NCBI GenBank assembly: GCA_009731375.1
Contig: BJOX01000296.1
Coordinates: 586,612-650,611 of the forward strand
From: Paulinella micropora
Taxonomy: Eukaryota; Cercozoa; Imbricatea; Euglyphida
Direction of reading: 5' to 3'
DNA: 64,000 bases
Every line of letters starts with the position of its first letter. The first letter of the stretch is position 1. Positions 27,382 through 45,680 of the stretch are shown piece after piece. The position numbers were made by a program, and so were the translations under genes. The notes under the pieces are model-generated. The model saw only the letters and a list, made by a program, of their open reading frames with translations. It ran no database searches and had not been told where the DNA came from.

Positions 27382-28224
27382 ATGGACTTTGAGTCGTTTA
27401 GTGATTTGCGACCGGTGGAGATAGCATGGGAATCACTTACGAGAGAACAGAAGATAGACGAGAACGATTTCAGAACAAAACTCAAGATGTGGGCTTTCGC
27501 AGAAAAGCTCTATAGGAGGTTGGATGATTCACACTGGTTCCCAGTGCCACCGAAACATTGGCCTCCTACATGGAGGGCGGATGCACCACTTAACTATGTT
27601 GTCCCCAGCGAGGAGCCCTGGTACTGATCTAAATTGGTTAGGGATAGTGTGTCTTTGTTGGCATTGCTACCACACTTTGCCGAACCACGGTTGGCGGTGA
27701 GTGAGGGAAAAGTGGAGGTGAGAAGACCGATAGGGGATGTTAGAATTAGGCCAGATACACGTTTAGGTGTTAAATATGAATTAAAAGGACTAACTGGCAA
27801 CCATTGGTTGACGACAAGCACACTATCGCACCCCACGACACCCGATGGTCCATGGTATTGGTATATGGATGCACATTTTTGCTACAACAATGCTACTATA
27901 ATGGAGGTGGGATATTGGAGTCTTAGGCTGGGATTCAACATCTACCCAGCGAACTGGCAGGCTATGGTAGGGTTTTGTAAGCAGTGTGTGGGCTACCAAC
28001 CACCAGGTATTTACCCCGCCGATATGCCGCACTCACGACCTCTACCCCCACGCACATGTAAATATTGTGATGAAGAAGAGAAATTGACTAAGCCTATGTT
28101 CAGGTGTAGAGGCTGCAACTGGGTATTCTATTATTGCAAGAAGCATCATCGAGCCGACTGGAGGGTACATAAGAACTTCTGCAGATATGTGCAAAGCCCA
28201 GAGTTGCGTCGACTGACGGATTAG
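27382..28224 (+). pseudogene. MYND zinc-finger region inside the copia polyprotein
   Basis: A frame opening MDFESFSDLRPVEIAWESLT is cut by one in-frame TGA at 27625 and continues to a TAG at 28222. Its end reads CKYCDEEEKLTKPMF, RCRGCNWVFYYCKKHHRADW and HKNFC: the C-x2-C, C-x2-C, YC, H, C layout of a MYND zinc finger, a protein-protein interaction module. The middle is tryptophan-rich (GPWYWYMDAHFCYNN). The same frame continues past the TAG into the protease at 28231, so MYND and protease were one polyprotein. A MYND domain is not a normal part of Ty1/copia elements; it may come from a host gene. Confidence 0.72.
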
Positions 28225-28230
28225 GTACAA

Positions 28231-29063
28231 ATGGAATTCTTACCTCCGTGGGGTATAGGTTCGGTACGGTTTGACTACGCGCTTTTTGCGTATCATAGAA
28301 TGATTAGGTATGAGATTGTGCGGGATAGTCCGGAGGGGGCACGTTACCAACTACCATCTAGGTACAACACCTACATTCTCGCAACCATCTACAAAAAACT
28401 CTCTTGCTTTCCTACTTATAGGGTAAGGAGCGAGCCCATATTGGTGCACGTGCAAGCTTCAGCTGCAGTAAGGCCATCTGATTTCCAAGAGTCAAGGATG
28501 CATGCCAGCTTCACAGCTACATTAGTGGACACGACGGTAGGTGTGAGTGGCGAGGGAGACGAAGGACAGACAGCGATAGCACTCAGCGTGACATCGACAC
28601 AGATAGTGCCCACAATAATAGATTCAGGTTGCAATAGAACGCTGATCCACACATCTATGCCGATGAAGGATGTGTATGTGGGCGAACCAGTTAATCTGGC
28701 TGGGATAACGGAACACACAATTAGGGTATCATAAAAGCGACAATCCCGATAGTGACGACAGGACAAAAGCAGGGCATTATGACGATAGACGATGCGCTAG
28801 TGTCTAACAAAACACCTTACTCGCTACTCTCACCAGGAGTCATGGATCATGGGCATGGCTTTGCTACAGTTCTGCAAAACAATCAGTCTTTTATATTACG
28901 TGAGCCACTGCATATAGCAGAGGACAAAATAGTTTGTAGGGGGCGGATGATGCCAAACAGGCTATATAGGTTAGACACAAGCACAGATGTAGCATTAGAT
29001 CCCAATGTGCGGTTTGATCCACATACGGATGCAAAGCACAGGCGATGGCTAATTTTTCCTTAA
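28231..29063 (+). pseudogene. copia aspartic protease and linker
   Basis: The 28231-28734 frame (MEFLPPWGIGSVRFDYALF) contains QIVPTIIDSGCNRTLI, the D-S/T-G active-site triad of retroviral-type proteases, which cuts the Gag-Pol polyprotein. A shift near 28734-28752 leads to 28752-29063, the usual linker between protease and integrase (VMDHGHGFATVLQNNQSFIL, ending HRRWLIFP). Sequence between is continuous in coding character, so it is one gene broken by a single indel. Confidence 0.75.
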
Positions 29064-30067
29064 AACCCCAAACGACTAGAAAACCCATCGCTGCTTTAGA
29101 ATTACACAGGATGTTAGGCCACGCGGGTGTTAAGGCAATAGAGCAATGGACAGTGACAAATGACAGTACAATGGCGGGAAAAGGCTGGAGAGAGAAGTTG
29201 CCACATGCTTGTGCCTGATGCCAACACACAAAGATTACTCGCCTGCCTGTCTACAAAGACAAAGACAACCCTCAGATAGACTCAGACTTTGAGGTAGGTG
29301 AGAGTTTGAGCATGGACATTAGAGGACCTTGGCCAGTGAAGTCGTTGAGTGTGAATAAGTATAAACTAGTCATAAAGGACGGCATGGGGCAGTTTGGTTT
29401 CAACAATTTCTCGCCAACAAGAGAGGAGAACATTTACCTACCGTCCATAGCAAAGGTGGTTGCGTTTTTCGCCACACAGACAGGCAGAACGGTCAAACAA
29501 TTACGGTGTGATGGTGAGTTTGCAACAAACAATATAGTTGAGTTTTGCAGCGTTAATGGGATAATACTAAAGCCTACACCCAGAGATGAACCAAGGACCA
29601 ACCCCATAGCTGAGAGAGAACACAGAACTGCAGGCACACGATCTACTGCAATGAGCATTGACGCACATTTACCTCCTTCTTTCTGGCAGGAGATGGAACA
29701 CGCAGAGTGGGCGATTAGGATGATAACGCCTATGACGAGATGCAAATACAAAGGAAAATCTCCTTATGATGTCACTCTAAATAGACCACCCAATGGCTTT
29801 CTACAATCCATAGGTTGCTTTGCGTGGGTGAGAGCCTGGAACCCCAGGAAGGGACTGTCGATAGCAACGCCAGGAGTGTTGGTTGGGTACAATTTGTTTA
29901 GGCGTTTGTACAGAGTTTATTCGAAAAATGAAGGCAAGATAGTGGAGCAACGTAATTTTCGCTTCAATGCAATGGTCAGGGGATATACAGCGAACGTAGA
30001 GGAATACCCATGGGGGGGGAGACGACGAACAGCAAGCAGTTGCTCAGAAAGACGTTGGAACCCTTGA
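29064..30067 (+). pseudogene. copia integrase
   Basis: The zinc-binding HHCC head is visible at about 29095-29226: ELHRMLGHAGVKAIEQW, then HACA-stop-CQH, with an in-frame TGA inside the CxxC. The catalytic core follows in 29306-30067: SMDIRGPWPV (first Asp), QLRCDGEFATNNIVEFC (second Asp, in RCDGEF), NPIAEREHRTAGTRSTAMS (Glu in the AERE helix), and SPYDVTLNRPPNG with a GKSPY motif typical of copia. The downstream GCFAWVRAW and VLVGYN resemble the copia GKGY/“aWvr” region. The DDE triad is complete, but the gene carries a stop and ends early. Confidence 0.85.
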
Positions 30068-30334
30068 CTAGGAAAAAGCAACAAATTTACCGGGTGAAAC
30101 GGAAAATTTCGCAAGGGACGACAGTTCGACAGAGACAATCAGCCTAAACTTCGCCTCCTGCAACCGCGGTACTAAATTGTCGCCTGTTCTTATGGGCTTT
30201 ATCTTCTCTCTGTCTGCCTCAGCCCACGTCGACCATTCCAAGCATCCTGCGTCATACAATCCCTCTATCTAAGTCTTTCTCGCCTTAGCTACCTCAGGCA
30301 TCTGCCTTAGAATTTTCTCCTGTTTCCGCAATAG
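30068..30334. other. Scrambled stretch where the reverse-transcriptase core should be
   Basis: Only 267 bases separate the end of integrase and the RT/RNase-H remnant, whereas copia normally has more than 600 codons of RT here. No YVDD-type motif is seen on either strand. A deletion or rearrangement removed the polymerase core. Confidence 0.6.
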
Positions 30335-31237
30335 TTGTATGAAGGACAGGGATATGTGGAAGTTTTCTGCGGTATTCAATTTGAGAGGTACGAAAATGGT
30401 TTGTTACTACACCAAAAGGCGTACATAGACGGTTTACTACAGGATCGTGGGTTTGCTAACGCGAAGCCTGCGACGACGCCGTGTACTGATCAGGAACCTC
30501 AACCGGCTGACGCTGCATCTACGTTGAGGCAATGGCCACTGGGGAAGCTCGCAGGGGAATTAATATGGCCTATGTCACAGACGCAGCCTCAACTTGCTTA
30601 CGCGGTGAACAGGTTATGTATTTACATGCAGCGTGAGCCGGATATCGCATACGGGATGATCATCAGGATTTATCTGTCATTAAGGGACCAGCGATGGATA
30701 TTCTTTCCGTCCAATGTAGATTGGAGGACGATTCCTTTGCAAACGTACGCAGATGCGGATTTAGGTAAATGTAAGTTTACTAGACGATCTCGTTCAGGGA
30801 AGTTGCAGTACATTACCGGTCCGGTGTTCTGATCATCGCAAAGGCAATCTACGGTTGAATTGTCAATTCAAGAGTCGGAAACCATCGCGATGTCGGCGGC
30901 AGCGAGAAACACGGTGGCGATTCAGAATTTTTGTAACGAATTAGGGATACCCATCCCACAGCCGTCAACAGTATATGGAGACAATCAGGGATCAATACTG
31001 ACTACCACTAATGGGTTTGGCAGTCAGAGGTCGAGGCATTTGTCGTTAAGGCATCACTACATTGTTGAGCTCGAGCGAACTGGAAGAATTACAAGTCGAA
31101 AGATCAGGACTGCTGAAAATCTAGCTGACGTTTTCACAAAGGCGCTCCCAGCTCCGCAGTATTTGAAACTGATTGATCAATTCACTGTCAGATTGTCGGA
31201 TTATTTGTGTGAAAGCGATGATTCAACTAGTAAGTAA
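30335..31237 (+). pseudogene. copia RT C-terminus and RNase H
   Basis: Frame 30335-30832 has FCGIQFERYENGLLLHQKAY, the copia FLGI-E...QxxYI segment just after the RT active site, then TPC and LAGELIWPMSQTQPQLAYAV, matching the G-L-Y-T-RPD-A region. RNase H then runs through QTYADADLGKC and, after an in-frame TGA at 30830, SIQESETIAMSAAARNTVAI, DNQGSILTT, RHLSLRHHYIVELE and ENLADVFTKALP, the hallmark copia ending. All landmarks are in one region and order. It is broken by one stop and lacks the upstream RT core. Confidence 0.85.
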
Positions 31238-31543
31238 ATTTGAGTTCTATTTGCGGATTTGATTGAAGTCTTGATACTTATTTTAACTATGCGTGTGGAG
31301 TTACATCTTGAAGCGGTTAATGTGACGGATTATTTTTCTACGTGTAATTAATACAATTTTTACTTCCCAACAATTACTGGATAGGGTCACACCATTAATT
31401 GGAGTTAAGGTATAGTATCATGAAAGCTCTTGAATTCTCTCGAGTGGCGTTATTGGAATATACAACAAGCTATTCTGCGAGTGCTCTACGTGAGACGTGA
31501 TCGATTCCGCCCTAGCGGGGCTGACTTACTGAGTTGGGGGGAG
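31238..31543 (+). other. copia 3' untranslated region with polypurine tract
   Basis: No coding. A purine run GGGGGGAG at about 31535-31542 lies directly before the 3' LTR and fits the plus-strand primer site. At 31423-31454 a segment (TTGAATTCTCTCGAGTGGCG) is the reverse complement of 2637-2666, just outside the 5' LTR. Confidence 0.6.
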
Positions 31544-31986
31544 TGTAGGACCGTAATTCCCGTAATATTCCGTTCCTAATTTTCCGGTAGCAATTGAACT
31601 CAGAAATGCAGCATTCTTACCTTTTTAGCTAGACTAAGTTAATTACCAATTTTAATAATCCTGATTAATGCAGAATATAATCGTAAATATTTGCTTTAAC
31701 CACAATAATATTGCAAATTTGCAGTCACATACACACAACCGCACCGATCTATCTTTTATCTAGAACAGTGACCATGATTCACTCTATTACAGCCATACCA
31801 TAGTCACATCATCAGTCATAAATTGAGTTTCTATAAATTCTAGAACACGAAATCACATGTCTTTCACAATATTGAATATATACCATTAGTTATTATTTTC
31901 ATTAAAGTATGTTTATTGAAACTAGAAAGTTCATTGAGTTATAGCTGTATTTATATAGATTTAATAAGGATGGATTAGTCTGGTCC
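31544..31986 (+). repeat. 3' LTR of the copia element
   Basis: Starts TGTAGGACCGTAATTCCCGT right after the polypurine tract and ends TTAGTCTGGTCC. It matches the 5' LTR throughout with scattered differences. Confidence 0.88.
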
Positions 31987-32087
31987 GGAATTAAAAATTT
32001 TCTCATTTATAAAATATGTTTCTGTTTGTTATCATCTAGATTTTTGTCAGCTATCGTGCTGCGGGTACTTTGGATTACTTCTTCAAT
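31987..32087 (+). repeat. ~98-bp direct repeat flanking the copia element (right copy)
   Basis: Same-orientation copy of 2542-2640, beginning GGAATTAAAAATTTTCTCAT immediately at the LTR end. See the left copy for interpretation. Confidence 0.75.
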
Positions 32088-32399
32088 TGACTTCAGTGTT
32101 CATATCGTTGACTTTTCAAGTTGTAGACGATTCAACTGATTTTCTCCCTGAATGCAAGAAATGTGGAGATCTGGTAACACATGCATAACTAGCATAAGTC
32201 ATTTACTTTTTATGTTCCTATCATTATTAATATACTTCCAACAATCATTACATTACCTTGCATACTCACATAGGTAGCAAGAAATGATTTTGAGGACCAC
32301 ATACTCCTAACGTGTGCATACAAGATTGATATCATACATACTGGCAACTCACGCACTTGCAAGAAAACATCATCCGCTGGAGCTTCTTTTGTATTTTTT

Positions 32400-32758
32400 C
32401 AGCCGCTTCTACCAGCTCAACCCCAGCTCCGTACAAGTGTAAATGTGGCAAGACATTTAAATCAACACAAGGCTTTGGGAACCACACTAACAGCTGCAAG
32501 TCTGAACCCAACAAACACAAAGTGCCTCTGTTTGGAAAACCCAAACCGCTACCTCACCTTGACAAACAAGCTCACATGATGTATCCCATAATGCCAACGT
32601 CGTTGAAACACTGTCTACTTGGTCGGTGGCAGCTCGGAATAGTATGAAAGACTCTGAAGTTCGAGCCTGCTTGATCAGCGTTGGTCTACCGGCTGAGCTA
32701 CCTTTGGAAACAGGTTGGTGAATTTAAGTAATTTATCTATCTATCTATCTATCCATCC

Positions 32759-32808
<50 letters not shown>

Positions 32809-32871
32809 ATATCTATCTATCTACTATCTACCTACCTACCTATCTATCTACCTATCTATCTATCTATCTAC

Positions 32872-32919
<48 letters not shown>

Positions 32920-33450
32920 TATGATTTTATCTTTGTAATTTTCTGTCAGAAACGGAACGCAGAATCCGCTACCACAAGTTTGTTGTTCATGAGTTTTTGG
33001 ATGATTCATTTACATGCACAGCAGCGCAAGCAGATACAACTGTGAACCAAACCGAACAGCTAGCATTGAAAAAAATTACATTAACAGATAATGATATTCG
33101 TCGTGCTAAGATTATGCATCAATCAATGCTCACAAACGATCAAAAACTGCGTGCGTTACAGTTTCACTTCTGCGATACCAACAAGCAAAAAGATGGAACA
33201 TACAATGTGTCTGCAACAGCGAAATATGTAGAGAGAACATTCCATCGACTCTCGTACTCACGTCAAGCTGTGCTAAGGCTGATCGCAAAGAAAGATGAAA
33301 TTATGAAGGCGTCTGGTAATGAGCTGTCTGGACATAAGCGTAAGAAAATAGATATTAGCAACCGTGAAGGAGAATATCCATTGATGGAGACAAGCCTTGC
33401 TGCGTGGATAAGAAGCTCCAGAATTTTCGGAATTTTCATTAAGAACTGGC
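32400..33450 (+). pseudogene. Zinc-finger / CENP-B-type DNA-binding gene (pogo-like?), at least two exons
   Basis: Exon 1 follows a TATTTTTTCAG acceptor at about 32401 and encodes PAPYKCKCGKTFKSTQGFGN...NSC, a C-x-C...H...C zinc finger. The intron holds a (TATC)n array. Exon 2 starts after TTTCTGTCAG at about 32949 (ETERRIRYHKFVVHEFLDDS) and continues KKITLTDNDIRRAKIMHQSM, then YPLMETSLAAWIRSSRIFGI...IVEKARELL, which resembles the CENP-B/Tc5 helix-turn-helix of pogo/Tigger transposases. No DDE catalytic core follows before 34000. It could be a host regulator or the 5' end of a decayed pogo-like transposon. Confidence 0.5.
32728..32921. repeat. (TATC)n microsatellite
   Basis: About 190 bp of TATC/CTAC-type tetranucleotides with a few interruptions (CTAC, CCAT). 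It lies in the putative intron between the zinc-finger and CENP-B-like exons. Confidence 0.97.
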
Positions 33451-33656
33451 ATATTGTTGAAAAAGCGCGTGAACTTTTGAGGACATGCTCGCACTTTTCA
33501 AGTACACTATCTGCTTTTTGCTGTTTATGGCTTCTATTTTCAGAAGCATGCCTGCCGCGAGCAATCTTTCGTGATCACATTGCTTCTCCCCATATTTGCT
33601 TTGTAATTACCACGTTTCAAGTCCATAGTGTCACTTCTCTGGTTAGCGGCGGCTAA

Positions 33657-34073
33657 AAACACTCGCGGCATGTCGCCGCGAAAGTCAGTTTTTCACTAGA
33701 TAGTGTTGGGGGGGGGTCCCGGACATTATTATTCAAATTTTTTGCTGTAAATGATTTTTTCACATCGGATCAGGACCCTTAGCACGTTGATACAATTTTT
33801 GTCGCGGTGGTAACGCGTTCAAGGCGCAGACGAAAGTATCGCGGCAAACTCACGGCACAGACTTTTCCAAACTCACTGCTCCAGCCTTTCCCTATGGCTA
33901 AAACGTAATTTGACAAACTCAGACTTGCGGCACTTACTTGATATCGCTTAAAAAGCGTTTCCTATCCTTGGTAACGGACACTTGCTTTGTTGTCGCTTTG
34001 CGGCGTTCGGTTTCGGAGACTAGGTTCTAGATTTACCCATAAAGTTGTCCGATGGAGCTTTTGAGCCAAGCAC
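33657..34073. other. Intergenic, nothing recognised
   Basis: No coding signal. Contains a G-run (about 33709-33716) and CG-rich words such as GTCGCCGCGAAAG. It borders the 0.5-kb direct repeat. Confidence 0.35.
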
Positions 34074-34600
34074 GACCCCGATGTCATTCTTCTCATGTTA
34101 TTCTTTCAAAACCTTTACAGTGAGCAAAACCAACCGCTTACAGGGCATATACAGATGAACAATCATGAAAATAACCTGTATCCAGATTTTCACTGCCGCG
34201 ACCGCCGCGACGTTCGCGGCGCGAAGAGAACAAGAGATGAAAAGCGACTGGATGTATCAAAGACAGAAACCATAATTCTTGTCTATGCACTGGGACTGCG
34301 TTTGGACCTAATGCACTGGTCCGCGGGCCTCTTTGACGAGTGAGAAAGCGAATTTTACCAGGCGGCCAATATTGACGGCGCATGCGCCGCCGCCGCATAA
34401 ATACATTTCTTGCTTACAAAAGACATACATACAAAAAATCCCTTGTGATAAGCTCACAAATTATTTCAAACAAATATGGACTCATGTTCATGCAGATACA
34501 CGTGCTCGAAGACCTGCCAGACAGCCTTGCTAGTCGCGGCAGCACCGAATGTCTTCGCGGCGGCTGCGGCGCCGCCCCAGAAAGATAGTTTTCACGTAAA
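34074..34600 (+). repeat. 0.53-kb direct repeat, copy 1
   Basis: Starts GACCCCGATGTCATTCTT and ends TTTTCACGTAAA. It recurs at 35612-36138 with only a handful of differences. Both copies hold the same short open frames, but the frames show no known domain, so I regard it as non-coding repeat. A third, partial copy begins at about 34784 and runs into an N gap. Confidence 0.9.
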
Positions 34601-34869
34601 AATAATGGTCAAAACGTATTCTAAACACCTGCATCCTTCCTTTGAAAACCGGTAAACCTTTTCAATGATAAACTAAGACAAACTTGCAAATAAACTTTAT
34701 CAAAACAGTGCTGTATATGTAATACCATGCCCTGCAGCCAACCTACGAGCCAGGCTGCCGGGAACAATAAATCCCTTTGTTAAGCTCGCAAATTACTTCA
34801 AACAAATATTGATTCATATGCATGCAGCTACACGTGCTTGAAGAGCTGCCACAGTGGCTTACCTGTCGC

Positions 34870-35130
34870 NNNNNNNNNNNNNNNNNNNNNNNNNNNNNNN
34901 NNNNNNNNNNNNNNNNNNNNNNNNNNNNNNNNNNNNNNNNNNNNNNNNNNNNNNNNNNNNNNNNNNNNNNNNNNNNNNNNNNNNNNNNNNNNNNNNNNNN
35001 NNNNNNNNNNNNNNNNNNNNNNNNNNNNNNNNNNNNNNNNNNNNNNNNNNNNNNNNNNNNNNNNNNNNNNNNNNNNNNNNNNNNNNNNNNNNNNNNNNNN
35101 NNNNNNNNNNNNNNNNNNNNNNNNNNNNNN
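34870..35130. other. Assembly gap (261 N)
   Basis: Lies within the repeated region, probably because repeats prevented assembly. Confidence 0.95.
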
Positions 35131-35230
35131 CAGCTCCCCAACACCGGCTCACTGCAGCAACTGCCGGCAGAGGGCGAGGAGGAAAGATGTCCCGGTCACG
35201 GTTGCAGTCACATAAGCTTCAAGGCACACC

Positions 35231-35400
35231 TTGCGGGATAAGGGCCCGTTTGAACTCAAACCTGCGGCCGCGAGCTCCAAACTTCAATACGGGCCGGATC
35301 AAGGGTCCAATCACGCAGAACCTAGCCAGGACCTCATTCGGACCACTTGCGGCGGAGGCCGGCGAGCCCACGGCAGAGGCCATTCCTCAAGGCAATGGGT
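35231..35400 (+). repeat. Subtelomere-like repeat, copy 1 (second copy 36185-36345)
   Basis: The block AAGGGCCCGTTTGAACTCAA ... CGGGCCGGAT ... CAATCACGCAGAACCTAG ... AGGCCATTCCTCAAGGCAAT is repeated at 36185-36345 with modest divergence, and in both copies it leads straight into TTAGGG repeats. Confidence 0.85.
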
Positions 35401-35602
35401 TAGGGTTAGGGTTTGGGTTAGGGTTCAGCACCCCGCCAGGCTGCCGAGCTATGCCGGGGCGGCTCGGCTCGCTGTCTCTCGCCGTTTGGACTCAAAGCAG
35501 TGTGTTTGGGCCGCCCTAGCCGGGTCCTGCCAGCGTGCCGGAGAAAATCGTTCAGCGGGTTGCAGGGTTAGGGTTATTAGGGTTAGGGTTAGGGTTAGGC
35601 CG
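35398..35602. repeat. Interstitial TTAGGG telomere-type repeats (two clusters)
   Basis: GGGTTAGGGTTAGGGTTTGG at about 35398-35427 and GGGTTAGGGTTAGGGTTAGG at about 35566-35599, with one or two variant units. A third cluster follows the second subtelomere-like copy at 36346-36369. The unit matches the TTAGGG telomere type. Confidence 0.92.
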
Positions 35603-35611
35603 TACGCGCAA

Positions 35612-36138
35612 GACCCCGATGTCATTCTTTTCATGTTATTTTTTCAAAACCTTTACAGTGAGCAAAACCAACCACTTACAGGGCATATACAGTTGAACAA
35701 TCATGAAAATAACCTGTATCCAGATTTCCACTGCCGCGACCGCCGCGACGTTCGCGGCGCGAAGAGAACAAGAGATGAAAAGCGACTGGATGTATCAAAG
35801 ACAGAAACCATAATTCTAGTCTATGCACTGGGACTGCGTTTGGACCTAATGCACTGGTCCGCGGGCCTCTTTGACGAGTGAGAAAGCGAATTTTACCAGG
35901 CGGCCAATATTGACGGCGCATGCGCCGCCGCCGCATAAATACATTTCTTGCTTACAAAAGACATACATACAAAAAATCCCTTGTGATAAGCTCGCAAATT
36001 ATTTCAAACAAATATGGACTCATGTTCATGCAGATACACGTGCTCGAAGACCTGCCAGACAGCCTTGCTAGTCGCGGCAGCACCGAATGTCTTCGCGGCG
36101 GCTGCGGCGCCGCCCCATAAAGATAGTTTTCACGTAAA
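35612..36138 (+). repeat. 0.53-kb direct repeat, copy 2
   Basis: Near-identical to 34074-34600. It begins 12 bases after a TTAGGG cluster. Confidence 0.9.
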
Positions 36139-36345
36139 AACAATCTCGTGGCATATACAGCAATTGCCGGCAGTCACATTTATAAGGGCCCGTTTGAACT
36201 CAAACATGCTGCCGCGAGCTCCAAACTTTGATACGGGCCGGATGAAGGATCCAATCACGCAGAACCTAGCTAGGACGTCATTGGGACCACTCGCGGTGGG
36301 TGGAGGCCTTCGAGCCCACGGCAGAGGCCATTCCTCAAGGCAATG

Positions 36346-36369
36346 GTTAGGGCTAGGGTTAGGGTTAGG
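36346..36369. repeat. Interstitial TTAGGG repeats, third cluster
   Basis: GGTTAGGGCTAGGGTTAGGG followed by TTAGG and then a short (GTAT)n run. Confidence 0.9.
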
Positions 36370-36547
36370 TATATATGTATGTATGTATGTAAGTAAGTTC
36401 TTTTTGATTGGACTCAGTCTTGATCCGGCCCGTATTAAAGTTTCGAGGTTGTTGCCGCATGTGTGCTTGAGTTTAAACTTCGTGTACGTTTCGTGAAAAA
36501 CTTTAATTGATTTTTTTTACAACAGAATTGAAACGTAAAAAGCTAAG

Positions 36548-44181
<7,634 letters not shown>

Positions 44182-44204
44182 GCTATAAGGTAGGTATATA
44201 TATA

Positions 44205-44660
44205 TACATATATATACATATATATATATATGATCATTTATGTTGGATAGACAGGTCTATGTTTTATATTATAAAACAAGCATTAGAAACATAAAAAACC
44301 AACATAGGACACAACAAAAACAGACATTCAAACATATCAAAAACATATCTTCGTTTTACAAAAAACGACACATGAAGCACACTAAGAGAGATTTCAACGA
44401 AATAACAATAAAAAACACATTTTATTTCATAAAATGGTATATATACTGCGTATATAATGTTTTTTATTGTTATTTCGTTGAAATCTCTCTCAGTGTGCTT
44501 CATGTGTCGTTTTTTGTAAAACGAAGATATGTTTTTGATATGTTTGAATGTCTGTTTTTGTTGTGTCCTATGTTGGTTTTTTATGTTTCTAATGCTTGTT
44601 TTATAATATAAAACATAGACCTGTCTATCCAACATAAATGATCATATATATATATATGTA
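44205..44660. mobile_element. Foldback element: ~200-bp inverted arms, 43-bp loop
   Basis: 44212-44416 is the reverse complement of 44460-44660 with a couple of mismatches (one inside AGAGAGATTTC). The centre, 44417-44459, is unique. Each arm carries the same 123-codon open frame beginning MLDRQVYVLYYKTSIR, read inward from either side, which is a by-product of the symmetry. The ends are ATATATA-rich, which hides a target duplication. It looks like a MITE/foldback transposon next to the host gene. Confidence 0.85.
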
Positions 44661-44670
44661 NNNNNNNNNN
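44661..44670. other. Assembly gap (10 N)
   Basis: Directly abuts the foldback element, so its right boundary may be incomplete. Confidence 0.95.
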
Positions 44671-44700
44671 GGATACACCATGAAACATACAAAAAAATAT

Positions 44701-44750
44701 TTTTGCGACACTGCGACACTGCGACACTGCGACACTGCGACACTGCGACG
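44701..44750. repeat. (GCGACACT)n octamer repeat
   Basis: Six near-perfect tandem copies, followed by a degenerate GCGACGCC unit. Confidence 0.95.
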
Positions 44751-44859
44751 CCGCCGTGTTGCGGTGTCGCATGGTGATATTCACGGAAATAGAATTTTCT
44801 AGAATTTCCTTTTTGCCCAAAATTGGTGGCACCTCAGCCATAACAATATTGTTTTTTTG

Positions 44860-45680
44860 CTTCCAGAGTGTCCTTAAAAAAACAAGGACGGGTTAGAAGC
44901 GGTGTTATGGCGAAATAGGCCTTCGTATCAATGGCGGGTGGTAATCTTAATGTAATACTTTATTAAAACAAGGACGACGCGGAGTAAGACGACTTATAGT
45001 GAAATAAGGCTTGCTAGGTGTCCTTATTTTTTTCAATAAGTCCTTATTTTTTTCATTTTTTTGATAAGATACTCATTTTATTGATTTATTTTTTTCACCA
45101 AAAACGTGAAAAAGTTTTCAAAATGTCAAAAAATTTCAATTTTTTCCATGTTTTGGAGGCTAAGTTTTCAATCGGTTTATTACCCGCGATGAATAGGAGA
45201 GCGTATTTTGCTGTTTTGTGAAATCAAGGGTGCTTATGAAAATAAGGATCCGCAAACTCGTAAGGACACAGGCAGTGGGTGTGGGGGGCTTATTTCATTA
45301 AAAAGTCTTCATTTAAACTATCGGGGGATGTAGTCCCCTATTCTCAAATGTAACATTACCCCCCCTCGGCCAAATGGTATTATGGACAATAAAGGGGGGT
45401 GGGGGTCGGCCAACTTCTCTGAAAACAGGGGACTAAAACAGGGGACGTCCCCAAGGACATAGTTAAACTCAGTCAAATGTGGCTAAATCCTCTTTTATAT
45501 ACCCTATTTTTATAATAATAATGTTAATAAAAATAATAAGGAAGTAAGGAGGGGGAGTGTGGTAATATGGGCGGAGTTAGAATTACGATAAAATACCGCT
45601 TCTAGGGTGTCCTTAAAATTATAGGGGACTTTAAAAAAAAAAAAAGGACTTTAAGGACGGAGCAAAAAGAAGCAGTTGAA
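44860..45680. repeat. Region of GTGTCCTTA / CAAGGAC repeats left of PLV2
   Basis: GTGTCCTTA recurs at 44868, 45018 and 45608, and CAAGGAC at 44882 and 44969; GTCCTT and AAGGAC pair as small hairpins separated by A-runs. Words such as GCGAAATAGGCC and GTGAAATAAGGCTTGCTAGG precede two of the copies, so the region holds diverged units of a few hundred bases. No gene is visible between 44842 and 45803. It may be the left end of PLV2. Confidence 0.55.

Larger units (their letters stand above)
2668..31986 (+). mobile_element. Ty1/copia-type LTR retrotransposon, decayed and interrupted
   Basis: Two direct LTRs (2668-3101 and about 31544-31986) enclose, in order, gag with a zinc knuckle, an unusual MYND zinc-finger region, aspartic protease (IIDSG), integrase and RNase H. 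Integrase ahead of reverse transcriptase/RNase H is the copia order. Reading frames are broken by many stops and shifts, and the catalytic core of the reverse transcriptase, including the YVDD-type box, is not visible between 30068 and 30334. The element was split by PLV1, a 22.1-kb viral insertion in gag. Without PLV1 and one target copy it would be about 7.2 kb. It cannot be autonomous as it stands. Confidence 0.9.

Noticed and set aside
27382-31237. Alternative genetic code to explain TGA and TAG inside the copia reading frames
   Set aside because: The same region has frameshifts and a large deletion, and viral genes in the window end normally at TAA, TGA and TAG, so simple decay is enough.
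44240-44635. 123-codon frames on both strands of the foldback element
   Set aside because: Identical frames arise automatically from the inverted symmetry; no domain is visible and each crosses the loop.
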